Notes: a model not told the origin generated them from the sequence alone. Shown: positions 47,409 to 57,914, numbered from the stretch's first letter. The stretch is 64,000 nt of DNA from Caldilineaceae bacterium (GCA_022821545.1 JAJEDJ010000042.1:84732-148731); one strand, 5' to 3'. Program-made: numbers and translations.

Positions 47409-49259
47409 CTAACGGTCTACCTCGCCAAGTACAATATCTATCGATCCAATGTTGGTTACAACGTCTGATAGCATCTCACCGCGACTGATATGGTCGATGG
47501 CGTAAAGGTTATTGAAGCTGGGCCCGTGAACATGCAGTCGGTACGGCTTGGCCGACCCGTCACTGTAGACGTAAAATCCCAGCTCGCCCTTGCTGTTTTC
47601 GATGCCGTTATAGAAGAAGCCGGGCGACACATGGAAGCCTTCCGTCATCAGCTTGAAGTGGTGAATCAACGCTTCCATGCTCACGTCCAATTCGGCGCGC
47701 GGCGGCAGGGCCACCTTGCGATTGTTCGACTTATACAGACCGCTGGGCAGGTTGCCCACCGCCTGCTCCAGGATGCGCACGCTCTGGCGCATCTCTTCCA
47801 TTCGGATATTGAAGCGTCCGTAGCAGTCGCCGCTGTCGCTGGTCGGCACCTCAAACTCGTATGACTCGTAGCCGCAGTAGGGTCGATCGCGGCGCAGGTC
47901 CCAGTCGATACCGCTTCCGCGCAGCATTGGCCCGGTCAAACCCATGGCCAAAGCGTCGTCGGCGCTGATGTGGCCGATGCCGGTCAAGCGCTCCTGCCAC
48001 AGCGGCGCCTCGGTAATCAGCGCTTCATACTCGTTGATCTTCTCCGGCATCACGCGCAGGAAATCCTTCAGCTCAGTGATGAAAGCATCCGGAAGGTCCT
48101 GCCAAACGCCGCCGATTCGAATATAGCTGACGGTAAGCCGTGCGCCGCAGGCCATCTCGAACAGGTCCAGAATCCGTTCACGTTCGCGCGTCGCGTACAT
48201 GAGGAGGCTCATGCCTGTGCCCGAGACATCCAACACGTGGGTCGCCAGCCAGAACAGATGAGAGGCGATTCGTTGCATCTCGGCCATTATCACCCGAATG
48301 ACCTGGGCCCGTTCAGGAATCTCCAGCCCCAGCATATGCTCGATGGTCAAACAATAGCCCAGATTGTTCGACATCGCCGACAGATAGTCCATGCGGTCGG
48401 TGTAATAGACGAAATCCTTATAGCGCTTGTTTTCACCTGTCTTTTCGAAGCCCGAATGGAGAAAGCCCAGGTCCGGGTCGATGCTTACTATCCGCTCGCC
48501 GTCCATTTCCACCACCAGCCGCAGTACGCCGTGCGTGCTTGGGTGGTGCGGCCCCATGTTGATGACCATGTTCTGGCGGCTCATCCCGGGCGGCAAATCG
48601 GGGGCGGCGCTTTCCGCCGGCAAGATCTGGGAGCCCAGCGTCTCAAACTCCGGATCATCCCATGTGAAGGTAAAGGGCACCTCTTCACCGCCAAGGGGGG
48701 CCTGCTTCTGCAGCGGGTGGTTGGGCCAGCTCTTGGGCATCAGAATGCGTCGCAGATCCGGATGGCCGTCGAAGCGGATTCCCATCAGGTCGTACACTTC
48801 CCGCTCCGGCCACTCTGCGCCGCGGTACACGCCTGTCAAGCTGTCAATGTGCGGTAGCTCGCCGTTGCCCCCCGGCTCTGTCTTGCAGTCGGCTACGACA
48901 GTCAGGTGCCGGTTTCGCGAGTAGGAACGAAACTGGTAAACCGTCTGAAAGCGGGCGCCGCCATTCAGAGGAAGTTGGGACCTGTCCACACTGGTTACGT
49001 CAATCAAAGTCTCATAATTGAGTTCGGCATCATCACGCAGGAATGTGGCGAGCGCCTTCAGCTGCGCCGGCTCAACGAATACCACCTGGTTGCCGTAATG
49101 CAGGCCGGCCGCGACGATATCTCTCCCGAACCGTTCACAAAGGCGCCGTGTATCGTCGGTCTCTCCGGTCGGCATGGGCGCCAATGCGGGGATACCGGGT
49201 GGATTCAGTGTTCGTTGGGTCTCGTATGAGCGAATAACCGGCGCTACGTCAAGTGGCAT
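47409..49259 (-). CDS. nuoCD: NuoCD fusion: NADH-quinone oxidoreductase subunits C and D
   Basis: 616 residues. The first ~200 are NuoC (30 kDa; GVYRGAEWPEREVYDLMGI is the diagnostic segment), the rest NuoD (49 kDa). Quinone-site residues are intact: His in GPHHPSTHGVLRLVVEMDG and Tyr in YTDRMDYLSAMSNNLGY. The C-terminus ends in the typical GSIDIVLGEVDR. C-D fusion is known from E. coli. It docks NuoB, I and H. Confidence 0.95.
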   Translation of the reverse strand: MPLDVAPVIRSYETQRTLNPPGIPALAPMPTGETDDTRRLCERFGRDIVAAGLHYGNQVVFVEPAQLKALATFLRDDAELNYETLIDVTSVDRSQLPLNGGARFQTVYQFRSYSRNRHLTVVADCKTEPGGNGELPHIDSLTGVYRGAEWPEREVYDLMGIRFDGHPDLRRILMPKSWPNHPLQKQAPLGGEEVPFTFTWDDPEFETLGSQILPAESAAPDLPPGMSRQNMVINMGPHHPSTHGVLRLVVEMDGERIVSIDPDLGFLHSGFEKTGENKRYKDFVYYTDRMDYLSAMSNNLGYCLTIEHMLGLEIPERAQVIRVIMAEMQRIASHLFWLATHVLDVSGTGMSLLMYATRERERILDLFEMACGARLTVSYIRIGGVWQDLPDAFITELKDFLRVMPEKINEYEALITEAPLWQERLTGIGHISADDALAMGLTGPMLRGSGIDWDLRRDRPYCGYESYEFEVPTSDSGDCYGRFNIRMEEMRQSVRILEQAVGNLPSGLYKSNNRKVALPPRAELDVSMEALIHHFKLMTEGFHVSPGFFYNGIENSKGELGFYVYSDGSAKPYRLHVHGPSFNNLYAIDHISRGEMLSDVVTNIGSIDIVLGEVDR

Positions 49260-49322
49260 TTCTCAACTCGCTCCCTAATGCGCTCTTTAGCGCGGACAAA
49301 CTCAGGACTGCTTTCACCGGTG

Positions 49323-49850
49323 TTATACGCCCAACGGCATGATTTCTTCAACGGCTAACGGTTCCTCGACCTTGCGCCAGTCGCCAACTGACTCGCGCCG
49401 CTGTTTCGCACGCAGCAGGTCCATTGCGTAGAGCAGGGACTCGGGTCGAGGAGGGCAGCCTGGAACATAGACGTCTACGGGGATTATCTTGTCCACTCCC
49501 TGGATAATAGCGTAGTTGTTGAAAGGCCCGCCCGCGCTCGCGCAGATCCCCATAGCGATTACCCACTTGGGGGCCAGCATCTGATCATAAATGCGCTTTA
49601 TCACCGGCGCCATCTTGTTGCTGACGCGCCCTGAGACGATCATCAGGTCGGCCTGCCGCGGGCTGGCCCGGAAGAGCTCCGATCCGTAACGGGCAATGTC
49701 GTGGCGGGCCGTCCCCGTGGCGATCATTTCCATCGCACAGCAGGCCAACCCGAAAAGCAGCGGCCATGTGCTATTGGCCCTTCCCCAATTGATCACGCTG
49801 TCCAGCGACGTTGTCAATATGCCTTCAGGAACCTTTTCTTCTAAACCCAT
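49323..49850 (-). CDS. nuoB: NADH-quinone oxidoreductase subunit B (cluster N2)
   Basis: 175 residues. The N2 ligands are in [13 protein letters not shown] (two adjacent cysteines) with later cysteines in [14 protein letters not shown] and [14 protein letters not shown]. This is the last cluster before quinone. It starts 179 bp after nuoA. Confidence 0.96.
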   Translation of the reverse strand: MGLEEKVPEGILTTSLDSVINWGRANSTWPLLFGLACCAMEMIATGTARHDIARYGSELFRASPRQADLMIVSGRVSNKMAPVIKRIYDQMLAPKWVIAMGICASAGGPFNNYAIIQGVDKIIPVDVYVPGCPPRPESLLYAMDLLRAKQRRESVGDWRKVEEPLAVEEIMPLGV

Positions 49851-50029
49851 GTCCGTTCCTTTGCATCTGCATCTCAGCAGCCCAGGCGGAGGCGGCAGTT
49901 TCCGAGCGCAGCGACCGCTTTCCGGCTCTGCGGGCCTTCCAGTCTTCGTCTGCAGCTGTAATTCGCCTGCAACTGTAAATTGTCAAAAACCTGAAAAAAC
50001 CTGCGCGCGACGGCCAGATCCCCCAGTCT
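49851..50029. other. nuoA-nuoB spacer with a diverged 17-bp duplication
   Basis: 179 bp without a gene, long for an operon-internal gap. CTGCAGCTGTAATTCGC (49950-49966) is followed by a similar unit at 49967-49983 (period 17, imperfect), and AAAAACCTG is repeated just after. No other feature was seen. Confidence 0.55.
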
Positions 50030-50386
50030 CTAGTCCCAGTCGAGAGCGCCCTTCTTCCATTCATAGAGGAAACCTACCACCAGTACGATGAAGAAAGGGA
50101 TCATCGCCACTAGGGCAAACAGGCGAAGGTCTCTCAAGACGGCCGCCCACGGGTAGAGGAAAATTACTTCGATGTCGAATATCAGAAAGAGCATTGCAAC
50201 CAGGTAGTATTTCACCGGGAATCGTCGACGGGCGTCGGAAAAGGGGATGATCCCCGATTCGTAGGGCTCCAATTTCTGGTTGTTGCGCTCTCGTGGACCA
50301 AGCAGCGTGGGCAGACCTATCGCAATGACGCCGAATCCGGCCGCCAGCAGGATCAGTATGAGAAGTGGCAGATAATCGCTCGCCAT
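50030..50386 (-). CDS. nuoA: NADH-quinone oxidoreductase subunit A (complex I, operon 1)
   Basis: 118 residues from ATG 50386, with AAGGA upstream. Three helices; the conserved quinone-loop segment is EPYESGIIPFSDARRRFPVK and the acidic helix MLFLIFDIEVIFLYPWA. First gene of the minus-strand operon. Confidence 0.95.
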   Translation of the reverse strand: MASDYLPLLILILLAAGFGVIAIGLPTLLGPRERNNQKLEPYESGIIPFSDARRRFPVKYYLVAMLFLIFDIEVIFLYPWAAVLRDLRLFALVAMIPFFIVLVVGFLYEWKKGALDWD

Positions 50387-50428
50387 CTCGGTTTTCCTTT
50401 TCAGCCCTTCTGACAGGCTTGGGGAGCT

Positions 50429-50499
50429 GTTCGTGCAATTTGCCACGAACGCAATTATTCTAGCACGAACTGAAATCGACTGTCAAAGCCGGTTCGTGC
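50429..50499. promoter_or_regulatory. Four-half-site GTTCGTGC operator cluster
   Basis: GTTCGTG (50429-50435) and CACGAAC (50444-50450) form a perfect inverted pair with an 8-bp gap. GCACGAAC (50463-50470) and GTTCGTGC (50492-50499) form an outer pair. They flank and interrupt the -35/-10 elements of the operon 1 promoter, as expected for a repressor or activator site. The regulator is unknown; GAAC/GTTC half-sites recall LexA-type boxes in Gram-positive relatives but the spacing differs. Confidence 0.7.
50457..50486 (-). promoter_or_regulatory. nuoA: Promoter of the complete nuo operon
   Basis: Minus strand: TTGACA (50481-50486) and TAGAAT (50457-50462) with 18 bp between. The -35 is full consensus and the -10 matches 5/6. 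One GTTCGTGC half-site sits inside the spacer, touching the -10. Confidence 0.75.
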
Positions 50500-50651
50500 C
50501 GTTTGCCTCCAAAAAGACTCCGAACTGCCGCATCGTTGGGCCGTTCCCACAGCGCTGACCCGTTCGAATGGAACACCTCAGCGATGCAGTCACCGACTGC
50601 ACTTTGAACGCGTTTACGCGGGGTGCAGACTTTCGCTTTCAGAAATCGCTA

Positions 50652-50660
50652 TGCTATACT
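50652..50660 (+). promoter_or_regulatory. Candidate promoter of the second nuo operon (extended -10)
   Basis: TGC-TATACT with TATACT at 50655-50660, about 43 bp before the second nuoA start. No good -35 is seen, which would make it dependent on the extended -10 or on an activator. Confidence 0.5.
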
Positions 50661-50703
50661 TTCTCGGGAGTTTGTTAAATTCCACACAAACGGATCCTCG
50701 GCA

Positions 50704-51060
50704 ATGCTCAGTCAATACTTCTTCATTCTGATTATGTCCGGTCTGGCGGTGGTTTTGCCTCTTGCCGCCATCGTGATGGGCCACTTCCTTGGCCCCCGCC
50801 GGCCTGATGAGATAAAGAACGACATCTACGAAAGCGGAGTCGAAACCATTGGCGAAACTTGGGTGCAGTTCCGCGCCCAATACTATCTGATTGGCCTTGT
50901 ATTTGTCGTGTTCGACGTTGAAGCTTTGTTCCTGTTCCCGATTGCAGTGGCGTATCAGCAACTGGAGATGTTCGCAGTGCTTGCGACAATCTTTTTTGTC
51001 CTGTTGCTCGTGATCGGGCTCATGTACGACTGGCGCAAGGGCGCCCTGGAGTGGCAGTAG
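50704..51060 (+). CDS. nuoA2: NuoA-like subunit (second set, operon 2)
   Basis: 118 residues, three helices. YESGVETIGETWVQFRAQYY and FVVFDVEALFLFPIAVAY keep the family features, but the loop between them differs clearly from the operon 1 copy (GVETIGETWVQFR against GIIPFSDARRRFP). The start at ATG 50704 has only a weak ribosome binding site; upstream frame runs through the promoter. First gene of the plus-strand membrane-arm operon. Confidence 0.92.
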   Translation: MLSQYFFILIMSGLAVVLPLAAIVMGHFLGPRRPDEIKNDIYESGVETIGETWVQFRAQYYLIGLVFVVFDVEALFLFPIAVAYQQLEMFAVLATIFFVLLLVIGLMYDWRKGALEWQ

Positions 51061-51146
51061 GTCTCGTAGTAACGCTGCCCCTGATTTTTGCAGGACGCGG
51101 CCCCGGCGGACCTCAACTTCTCAGCTGCCTGTTTGGAGGCTAAGTT

Positions 51147-52383
<1,237 letters not shown>

Positions 52384-52388
<5 letters not shown>

Positions 52389-52415
52389 GTTGTTCCTGGC
52401 ATTAGGTTGTTCCTG
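52384..52415. repeat. 17-bp tandem duplication at the nuoH2 stop codon
   Basis: ATTAGGTTGTTCCTG occurs at 52384-52398 and 52401-52415, identical over 15 bases, with a 17-bp period. The first copy includes the TAG stop. Confidence 0.85.
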
Positions 52416-52500
52416 ACGAGCCGAAACGTCTTTGCGGCTGCGTTGCGTCGGGGCAATGGCAAGCGTAGAGCCATTCCCTACCAGAAAAGGCAGGATTCCC

Positions 52501-53031
52501 ATGCAGTTACCGCTGGGCATAGAGGTACCGATTCCGACATTTGAACAGTTCGTGTTTATCCAGGTGGCCCTGCTTACCGCCGTTGCCGGTCTGGCCGTAG
52601 TGATAAGCCGCAACCTCTTTCACAGCGCTCTGGCCCTGACGCTGACCTTTTTCGGCGTCGCCGGCGTCTATGTCTTTCTGGAAGCCGAGTTTCTGGCGGT
52701 CAGCCAGGTGCTCGTGTACGTCGGCGCGATCGCCATGTTGATCGCGTTTGCCATCATGCTCACGCGCAGCATGATGTACGGGCGCACCTCTCCGCTCAAC
52801 AATCAGTGGGGCAAGTCGTCCCTGTTCGCCTTTCTCTTTTTCATCGGGCTGTTAGCCTTTGCGCGGGCAACGCCATGGCCGGCCGCGGGCGAAGAGGTCG
52901 TTGCCGACGAAGCGCTGATTGGCGCACTGGGCAGGGAGTTTGTAACGACTTACGTAATTGCATTTGAAGTTCTGGGGCTGCTGCTGCTACTGGCTCTGGT
53001 CGGCGCCGTCATGTTGGCGCGCGACCGCTAG
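52501..53031 (+). CDS. nuoJ2: NuoJ-like subunit (second set, operon 2)
   Basis: 176 residues from ATG 52501. Five helices; VYVFLEAEFLAVSQVLVYVG followed by AIAMLIAFAIMLTRSMMYG is the NuoJ core. It is more like the bacterial majority form than the operon 1 copy, which has ITLDAQFLAAAQ there. The stop is followed by TGAACATGC-TGAACATAT (period 9). Confidence 0.92.
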   Translation: MQLPLGIEVPIPTFEQFVFIQVALLTAVAGLAVVISRNLFHSALALTLTFFGVAGVYVFLEAEFLAVSQVLVYVGAIAMLIAFAIMLTRSMMYGRTSPLNNQWGKSSLFAFLFFIGLLAFARATPWPAAGEEVVADEALIGALGREFVTTYVIAFEVLGLLLLLALVGAVMLARDR

Positions 53032-53049
53032 TGAACATGCTGAACATAT
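53030..53049. repeat. 9-bp tandem duplication after the nuoJ2 stop codon
   Basis: Directly after the TAG stop, TGAACATGC is followed by TGAACATAT (7/9 identical). Confidence 0.6.
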
Positions 53050-53111
53050 TCGGTTGCCGCGATGACTGATCAAAGTTTACCTGCTACCGCATCGGTTTGG
53101 GGTTGATATAT

Positions 53112-53426
53112 ATGGTTCCTCTCAGTTGGTATCTGATGCTCGCCGCATTTCTGTTCTCATGCGGCCTGTACGGAGCGCTGGCCCGGCGCAACGCCATCGC
53201 CATGCTCATGGGCATCGAGTTGATGCTCAACGCCGCCAACATTAACCTGGTGGCATTTTGGCGGCACGGCGTCGGCCCGATGGAGGACCTGACAGGACAG
53301 GCTTTTGCCGTTCTGATCATCGGCCTGGCCGCAGCCGAGGCCGCGGTGGGGCTTGCCCTGATAATCGCCGTCTATCGCGAGCGGCGCACTATCGACGTCG
53401 ACGAGCTGGACCTGCTTTCAGGCTAG
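53112..53426 (+). CDS. nuoK2: NuoK-like subunit (second set, operon 2)
   Basis: 104 residues from ATG 53112. Three helices with both key glutamates, in GIELMLNAANINLVAFW and GLAAAEAAVGLALIIAVYRE. Ends in an acidic tail (DVDELDLLSG). The proton path residues are therefore kept. Confidence 0.93.
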   Translation: MVPLSWYLMLAAFLFSCGLYGALARRNAIAMLMGIELMLNAANINLVAFWRHGVGPMEDLTGQAFAVLIIGLAAAEAAVGLALIIAVYRERRTIDVDELDLLSG

Positions 53427-53464
53427 ACCGGCCCGCGTAGGCATGATGCGCCGCCAGCGGAGTC

Positions 53465-53842
53465 GTGTGCGGAGATGACCAGGAAAAGGTGGCCAAGAAG
53501 CAGCTGACGGGGACGCTTGAAGAGCAATGCAGTTTTCTCTACCAGCTCGCACAGGAGAAGATGGCGAGCGGTAACTACACGGGCGCCGTGTATGCGCTCA
53601 AAGAGATCATTAAGTATAAGCCCGACCATGGCGACGCAGCGCAACTTCTGGTAAAAGCCCGACTGCACAAGAAAGCGCAAACATTTCGCCTTGTCGTTTC
53701 TCTTATCGGGGCAGTCATCTTTACGGGCATCGGCTCGGGCGCAGGGCTGGACAACGATCTGTGGCTGTTCGCATTTGCATTTGCCGGTCTGCTCGTGGGG
53801 TATGTCGTCGCCAATCTGGTTCGAGGCCAAACCGCGCACTAG
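53465..53842 (+). CDS. Small TPR-like protein with two membrane helices, inside nuo operon 2
   Basis: 125 residues from GTG 53465 (GTG 53489, with AGGA close upstream, is an alternative). The first half holds one and a half TPR-like helix pairs: LAQEKMASGNYTGAVYALKE with IIKYKPDHGDAAQLLVKA. Two hydrophobic helices follow, VVSLIGAVIFTGIGSG and LWLFAFAFAGLLVGYVVAN. No known complex I subunit has this plan. It sits 38 bp after nuoK2 and 96 bp before nuoL2 in the same direction, so it is probably co-expressed, perhaps as an assembly or docking factor. Confidence 0.7.
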   Translation: MCGDDQEKVAKKQLTGTLEEQCSFLYQLAQEKMASGNYTGAVYALKEIIKYKPDHGDAAQLLVKARLHKKAQTFRLVVSLIGAVIFTGIGSGAGLDNDLWLFAFAFAGLLVGYVVANLVRGQTAH

Positions 53843-53845
53843 GTT

Positions 53846-53886
53846 TTGTGACTGAATCTTTGCGCCTGAGTATTGCGACTGAAGCT
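53846..53886. repeat. Degenerate 13-14-bp repeat, three units
   Basis: TTGTGACTGAAT, TTGCGCCTGAGT and TTGCGACTGAAG begin at 53846, 53860 and 53873, just after the stop of the TPR-like gene. Imperfect but in register. Confidence 0.5.
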
Positions 53887-53938
53887 TGAACCGACTACGG
53901 ATGAACGTCCGGACTTCATTTTAACTTGAGGCTTTTCA

Positions 53939-56161
53939 ATGGAAGGACTTTTCAGCGTCACCTGGGTTGTGCCGATTCCTCCCTTCCTGGCATTCTTGGC
54001 GATCCTGCTTTTTCTCAACAAAAACAAACGCGGCAGCGCACTGACCGCTATCGGCGCGGCTCTTCTCAGTTGTGTTTTGGGTTGGGGAATCGCCTTTGCT
54101 TCATTCTTCCGCGACCATTTCGGCGACCATCCGGTTGACGAGGCGATATACTCAATTCCCACGGGCGCCACTGAGTTAGTCATCGGATACGCGGTTGACC
54201 CGGCCAATGCCTTGATGCTATTCATGGTGCCTTTCCTGGTGTTGATGATATTCATCTACTCCAGCGGCTACATGAGTTTCCCCCACCATCTTAAGGCAGA
54301 GCAGTTCCCGACCGCCTATGCGCAGGGCAAAGACCCCCGCTACAGTCGCTTCATGGCCTATATCTGCCTGTTCGCCACAGGTATGTTGGGGTTGGTCGTC
54401 GCCAACAATCTGCTTCAGTTCTTTGTGTTCTGGGAAGTGATGGGGCTGTGCAGCTATCTGTTGATCGGTTTCTGGTACGAGAAGGCTTCGGCGCGGGCAG
54501 CTGCCGTGAAGGCGTTCATCACCACACGCATCGGCGATGCCCTGCTCATGATCGGCTTGATTCTGCTCTACGTGCGCAGCGAGCCGAGCAGCCTGCGCTT
54601 CAGCGAGCTCTTCACCGAAACAAATTTGGACCAGCTCGCCCATTCGCTTGTGAACCTGCCTCTCTTCGGCGAAGTCCACTGGATTTCCCTCATCGGTGTA
54701 CTCATCTTCTGCGGCGCTATCGGCAAGAGCGCCCAGTTCCCGCTGCACATCTGGTTGCCCGATGCTATGGAAGGGCCGACTCCCGTCAGCGCCATGATCC
54801 ACGCGGCCACGATGGTGTCGGCCGGTGTCTTTCTGCTGGTTCGGATGTTCCCGATCTACGAGTTTTCAGGCGAAGTCTCTAGCGGAACGCTGCAGTTCGT
54901 CGCTTTCATCGGCGCGTTTACTGCCCTGTTTGCGGCGACAATCGCCGTGGCTCAGTGGGACATAAAACGTGTGCTGGCCTTCTCCACGATCTCCCAGCTC
55001 GGATACATGGTCGCCGCCATCGGCATGGGGGCATATGTCGCCGCGCTCTTCCACCTGCTGACACACGCCTTCTTCAAGGCTCTCCTGTTCCTCGGTTCAG
55101 GCAGCGTGATTCACGGCGTCGAACATGGCTACCATCACGCGCACGAGCACGCACACGACGACCATGGCGATAGCCGCGCCGAACATGTCGTCCGCCGCGC
55201 CGACGGCGTGCTGGATACCGAAGACGCGCAGGATATGCGCAACATGGGCGGCCTCCTGACGAGGATGCCCCGCACGGGATGGACTTTCATCATCGGCGGG
55301 CTGGCCCTTTCCGGCTTTCCCCTGGTTACAGCCGGCTTCTGGTCTAAGGATGAGATCCTGGCCTTCGCCTGGGACCGCAACCACCAGTGGGTGTTCTGGA
55401 CGCTGGCCCTGGCCGCCTTCCTGACCGCCTTCTATACGATGCGGCAGATCGGGCTGACCTTTTTGGGACGGGCGCGCACGGAGGGAGCCTCGCACGCGCC
55501 GGAGAGCGTCGCCAGCATGACGACACCACTGATTCTGATCAGCGTCTTCGCCATTGCTGGCGGTTGGTTCGGCATTCCCGAAGCATTTCCGATTCTGGGT
55601 GGCGCCGTTCCCAACTGGATCGGGCACTTCCTCGAACCTTACATGAAGTACATGCATCTGTACCCGCATCATCCGGACTTCAACTTCGTGCCGCTGGCAG
55701 TCTCAATCGTGGTCGCGCTTGGCGGCCTTGGAGCCGGCTACCTGATCTACGGACAAGGGCTGAAGGAGGGTCAGACCGACCCCGTCGCGCGGATTCTCGG
55801 TCCTGTCTGGTGGATGTGGCATCGCAAGTACTGGATTGACGAACTTTACAATGGCACGATCGTGCTATTCACGATGTGGCTCAGCCGCTTCCTGGCCCTG
55901 TTCGACCGCGAATGGATTATCGACTGGATTGTCAACGGGATTGGACGTATCGCCATCCGGATCGGCGATCTCACCTCTGCCTTTGACAAATTCGTCGTTG
56001 ACGGCTTCGTTGACGGAGTCGGCTGGATATCCGATCAGGCCGGGCACATCGCCCGTCTGTTGCAGGATGGGCGCGTCCAGACATACCTGCTCTTCGGAAT
56101 GCTGGTCCTGGCCGTATGGCTCTTCTTGAACGTGTTACCCATGATACTTACTTTGGTGTAA
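53939..56161 (+). CDS. nuoL2: NuoL-like subunit with His-rich loop (second set, operon 2)
   Basis: 740 residues, about 100 longer than the operon 1 copy. Proton-channel residues are kept: [20 protein letters not shown] (Glu) and [18 protein letters not shown] (Lys). Between helices near residue 395 there is an inserted loop [16 protein letters not shown] followed by an acidic/arginine stretch, before the usual DMRNMGGL. The C-terminal part, with [20 protein letters not shown], is the lateral-helix/anchor region. It should be a pump subunit at the far end of the arm. Confidence 0.93.
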   Translation: MEGLFSVTWVVPIPPFLAFLAILLFLNKNKRGSALTAIGAALLSCVLGWGIAFASFFRDHFGDHPVDEAIYSIPTGATELVIGYAVDPANALMLFMVPFLVLMIFIYSSGYMSFPHHLKAEQFPTAYAQGKDPRYSRFMAYICLFATGMLGLVVANNLLQFFVFWEVMGLCSYLLIGFWYEKASARAAAVKAFITTRIGDALLMIGLILLYVRSEPSSLRFSELFTETNLDQLAHSLVNLPLFGEVHWISLIGVLIFCGAIGKSAQFPLHIWLPDAMEGPTPVSAMIHAATMVSAGVFLLVRMFPIYEFSGEVSSGTLQFVAFIGAFTALFAATIAVAQWDIKRVLAFSTISQLGYMVAAIGMGAYVAALFHLLTHAFFKALLFLGSGSVIHGVEHGYHHAHEHAHDDHGDSRAEHVVRRADGVLDTEDAQDMRNMGGLLTRMPRTGWTFIIGGLALSGFPLVTAGFWSKDEILAFAWDRNHQWVFWTLALAAFLTAFYTMRQIGLTFLGRARTEGASHAPESVASMTTPLILISVFAIAGGWFGIPEAFPILGGAVPNWIGHFLEPYMKYMHLYPHHPDFNFVPLAVSIVVALGGLGAGYLIYGQGLKEGQTDPVARILGPVWWMWHRKYWIDELYNGTIVLFTMWLSRFLALFDREWIIDWIVNGIGRIAIRIGDLTSAFDKFVVDGFVDGVGWISDQAGHIARLLQDGRVQTYLLFGMLVLAVWLFLNVLPMILTLV

Positions 56162-56225
56162 GGAGCGGCGCCGCACGCGAAGCGCCATTACTGCCTAAAC
56201 TATAACCCTGCGTGGAGACGGCTTC

Positions 56226-57824
56226 ATGGAATCACTTGATTCAGTTATCCTCACAATACTGCTCTTCTGGCCGCTGGTGTCGGCACTGCTTGTCATCCTG
56301 CTTGGCAGAAGCGACAGCCTGATAAAGAAAGGCTCGATCTGGGCCAGTTTGCTCCCTCTTGGCCTCAGCATCTATCTGCTTTTCGCCTATGACTCCGACT
56401 CGGGGGGAATGCAGTTTGAGCAGTTCGCCCAGTGGATTCCACAGCTAAATGCCGGTTACCATCTCGGCGTTGACGGGCTGAGCCTTCCCCTGATCTTCCT
56501 GACCACTCTGCTCAGTACACTGAGTCTGTACTACAGTGCGGGCGTCATCAATGAGCGCGTCAAAGAGTACTTCTTCCTGATGCACTTGCTGGAATTCAGC
56601 ATGATAGGCGTTTTTCTGGCCCTGGACTACGTTCTCTTCTATGTCTTTTGGGAGATCAGCTTGGTGCCGATGTACTTTCTCATCGGGATCTGGGGCGGAG
56701 AGAATCGCGGATACGCGGCCACCAAGTTCTTCATCTATACACTGGTGGGCTCGGTGGCGATGCTGCTGGCCATCTTGGGAGTCTACTTCGCAACAGGGAC
56801 CTTCGACATCGTTGAAGCGGCTGCGGCCCAGCCCTTCGCCGGCAACCTGACGCTGGCCAGCCTGGCGTTCTGGGGCTTTTTCCTGGGGTTCGCCTTCAAA
56901 GTACCCAGCTTCCCCTTCCACACCTGGCTTCCCGACGCCCATACTGAGGCGCCCACGGCAGGCTCGGTTATTCTGGCAGGCGTCCTGCTGAAGCTCGGCG
57001 CCTACGGTATGTTACGTATCATGTTGCCCAGCTTTCCCGAGGCGTCCGTCTACTGGGCCACCTGGATTGTGGGGTTGGGAGCAATCGCCATCGTCTACGG
57101 CGCATTTGTATGCGTGGCCCAGACTGATCTGAAACGACTGATCGCATATAGTTCCGTCAGCCACATGGGTTACGTGATGCTGGGGATCGGAGCCGCGGCC
57201 GCAGTGATGACGCCCGACGCCCTGGCGGGCGCCGTCAACAGATTCGGACTAAGCGCGCAGGCCATTCAGGACAGCGCCGCGATGGCCCTCAACGGCGCTG
57301 CCCTGCAGATGTTCAATCACGGCATCATCACCGGAGCGCTCTTCTTTCTCGTTGGCATCATCTACGAGCGGGCGCATACGCGCGACCTGTCGAGATTTGG
57401 CGGACTGGCGACCAAGACGCCCCACTTCTACGGTCTTATGTTGACAGCGGCCTTCGCCAGCCTGGGCCTACCCGGCCTGGCCGGTTTCTGGGCGGAGCTG
57501 TTCACCTTCCGCGGGGCCTTTGCCATCATGCCCTACTGGGCTGCCTTTGGCACGATCGGCATCGTCATAACCGCCGTCTACATTCTCTACCGCATCATCC
57601 AGAATGTCTTCCTTGGCGAGTATGACCCGAGCAAACTCTCTCACTGGACCACAGTGAAAGGTGAACACGCCGACGGCCCCACCGATATGGTCGGGTTTGA
57701 GAAAGTGACGATGTGGCCCCTGATCGCGGCGATGTTCCTGATCGGCATCTACCCAACGCCCCTGGTGAGCTACTTTAACCAGTCTGCGCGGGAGCTCCTG
57801 GCCTTTGTGCAGAGTCTTGTCTGA
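56226..57824 (+). CDS. nuoM2: NuoM-like subunit (second set, operon 2)
   Basis: 532 residues. Channel glutamate in LFYVFWEISLVPMYFLIGIW and lysine in AFKVPSFPFHTWLPDAHTEA, with TAGSVILAGVLLKLGAY after it. An extra segment of about 25 residues (TPDALAGAVNRFGLSAQ) follows the HMGYVMLGIG helix. Otherwise a standard antiporter-like subunit. Confidence 0.94.
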   Translation: MESLDSVILTILLFWPLVSALLVILLGRSDSLIKKGSIWASLLPLGLSIYLLFAYDSDSGGMQFEQFAQWIPQLNAGYHLGVDGLSLPLIFLTTLLSTLSLYYSAGVINERVKEYFFLMHLLEFSMIGVFLALDYVLFYVFWEISLVPMYFLIGIWGGENRGYAATKFFIYTLVGSVAMLLAILGVYFATGTFDIVEAAAAQPFAGNLTLASLAFWGFFLGFAFKVPSFPFHTWLPDAHTEAPTAGSVILAGVLLKLGAYGMLRIMLPSFPEASVYWATWIVGLGAIAIVYGAFVCVAQTDLKRLIAYSSVSHMGYVMLGIGAAAAVMTPDALAGAVNRFGLSAQAIQDSAAMALNGAALQMFNHGIITGALFFLVGIIYERAHTRDLSRFGGLATKTPHFYGLMLTAAFASLGLPGLAGFWAELFTFRGAFAIMPYWAAFGTIGIVITAVYILYRIIQNVFLGEYDPSKLSHWTTVKGEHADGPTDMVGFEKVTMWPLIAAMFLIGIYPTPLVSYFNQSARELLAFVQSLV

Positions 57825-57914
57825 ACACTGCAGTGACCGGTCGTTCGCTGCCGGCGGCAGTTCTGAAAGCCGGCAGCAGGTCAACGTCCGGCACTGCAAA
57901 ATGGAGAATAATCC

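Larger units (their letters stand above)
50387..50703. promoter_or_regulatory. Divergent regulatory region between the two complex I operons
   Basis: 317 bp with no gene. It contains promoters for both operons and several palindromes: four GTTCGTG/CACGAAC half-sites (50429-50499), GTTC-N5-GAAC (50562-50574), TGCAGT-N5-ACTGCA (50585-50601) and the perfect CGCGTTTACGCG (50609-50620). The left set overlaps the nuoA (operon 1) promoter and the right set lies just upstream of the operon 2 promoter. Confidence 0.75.

Noticed and set aside
50429..50499. Classical LexA box before nuoA
   Set aside because: Half-sites contain GAAC/GTTC but the spacing and flanking bases do not fit known LexA boxes, so only an unknown operator is claimed.
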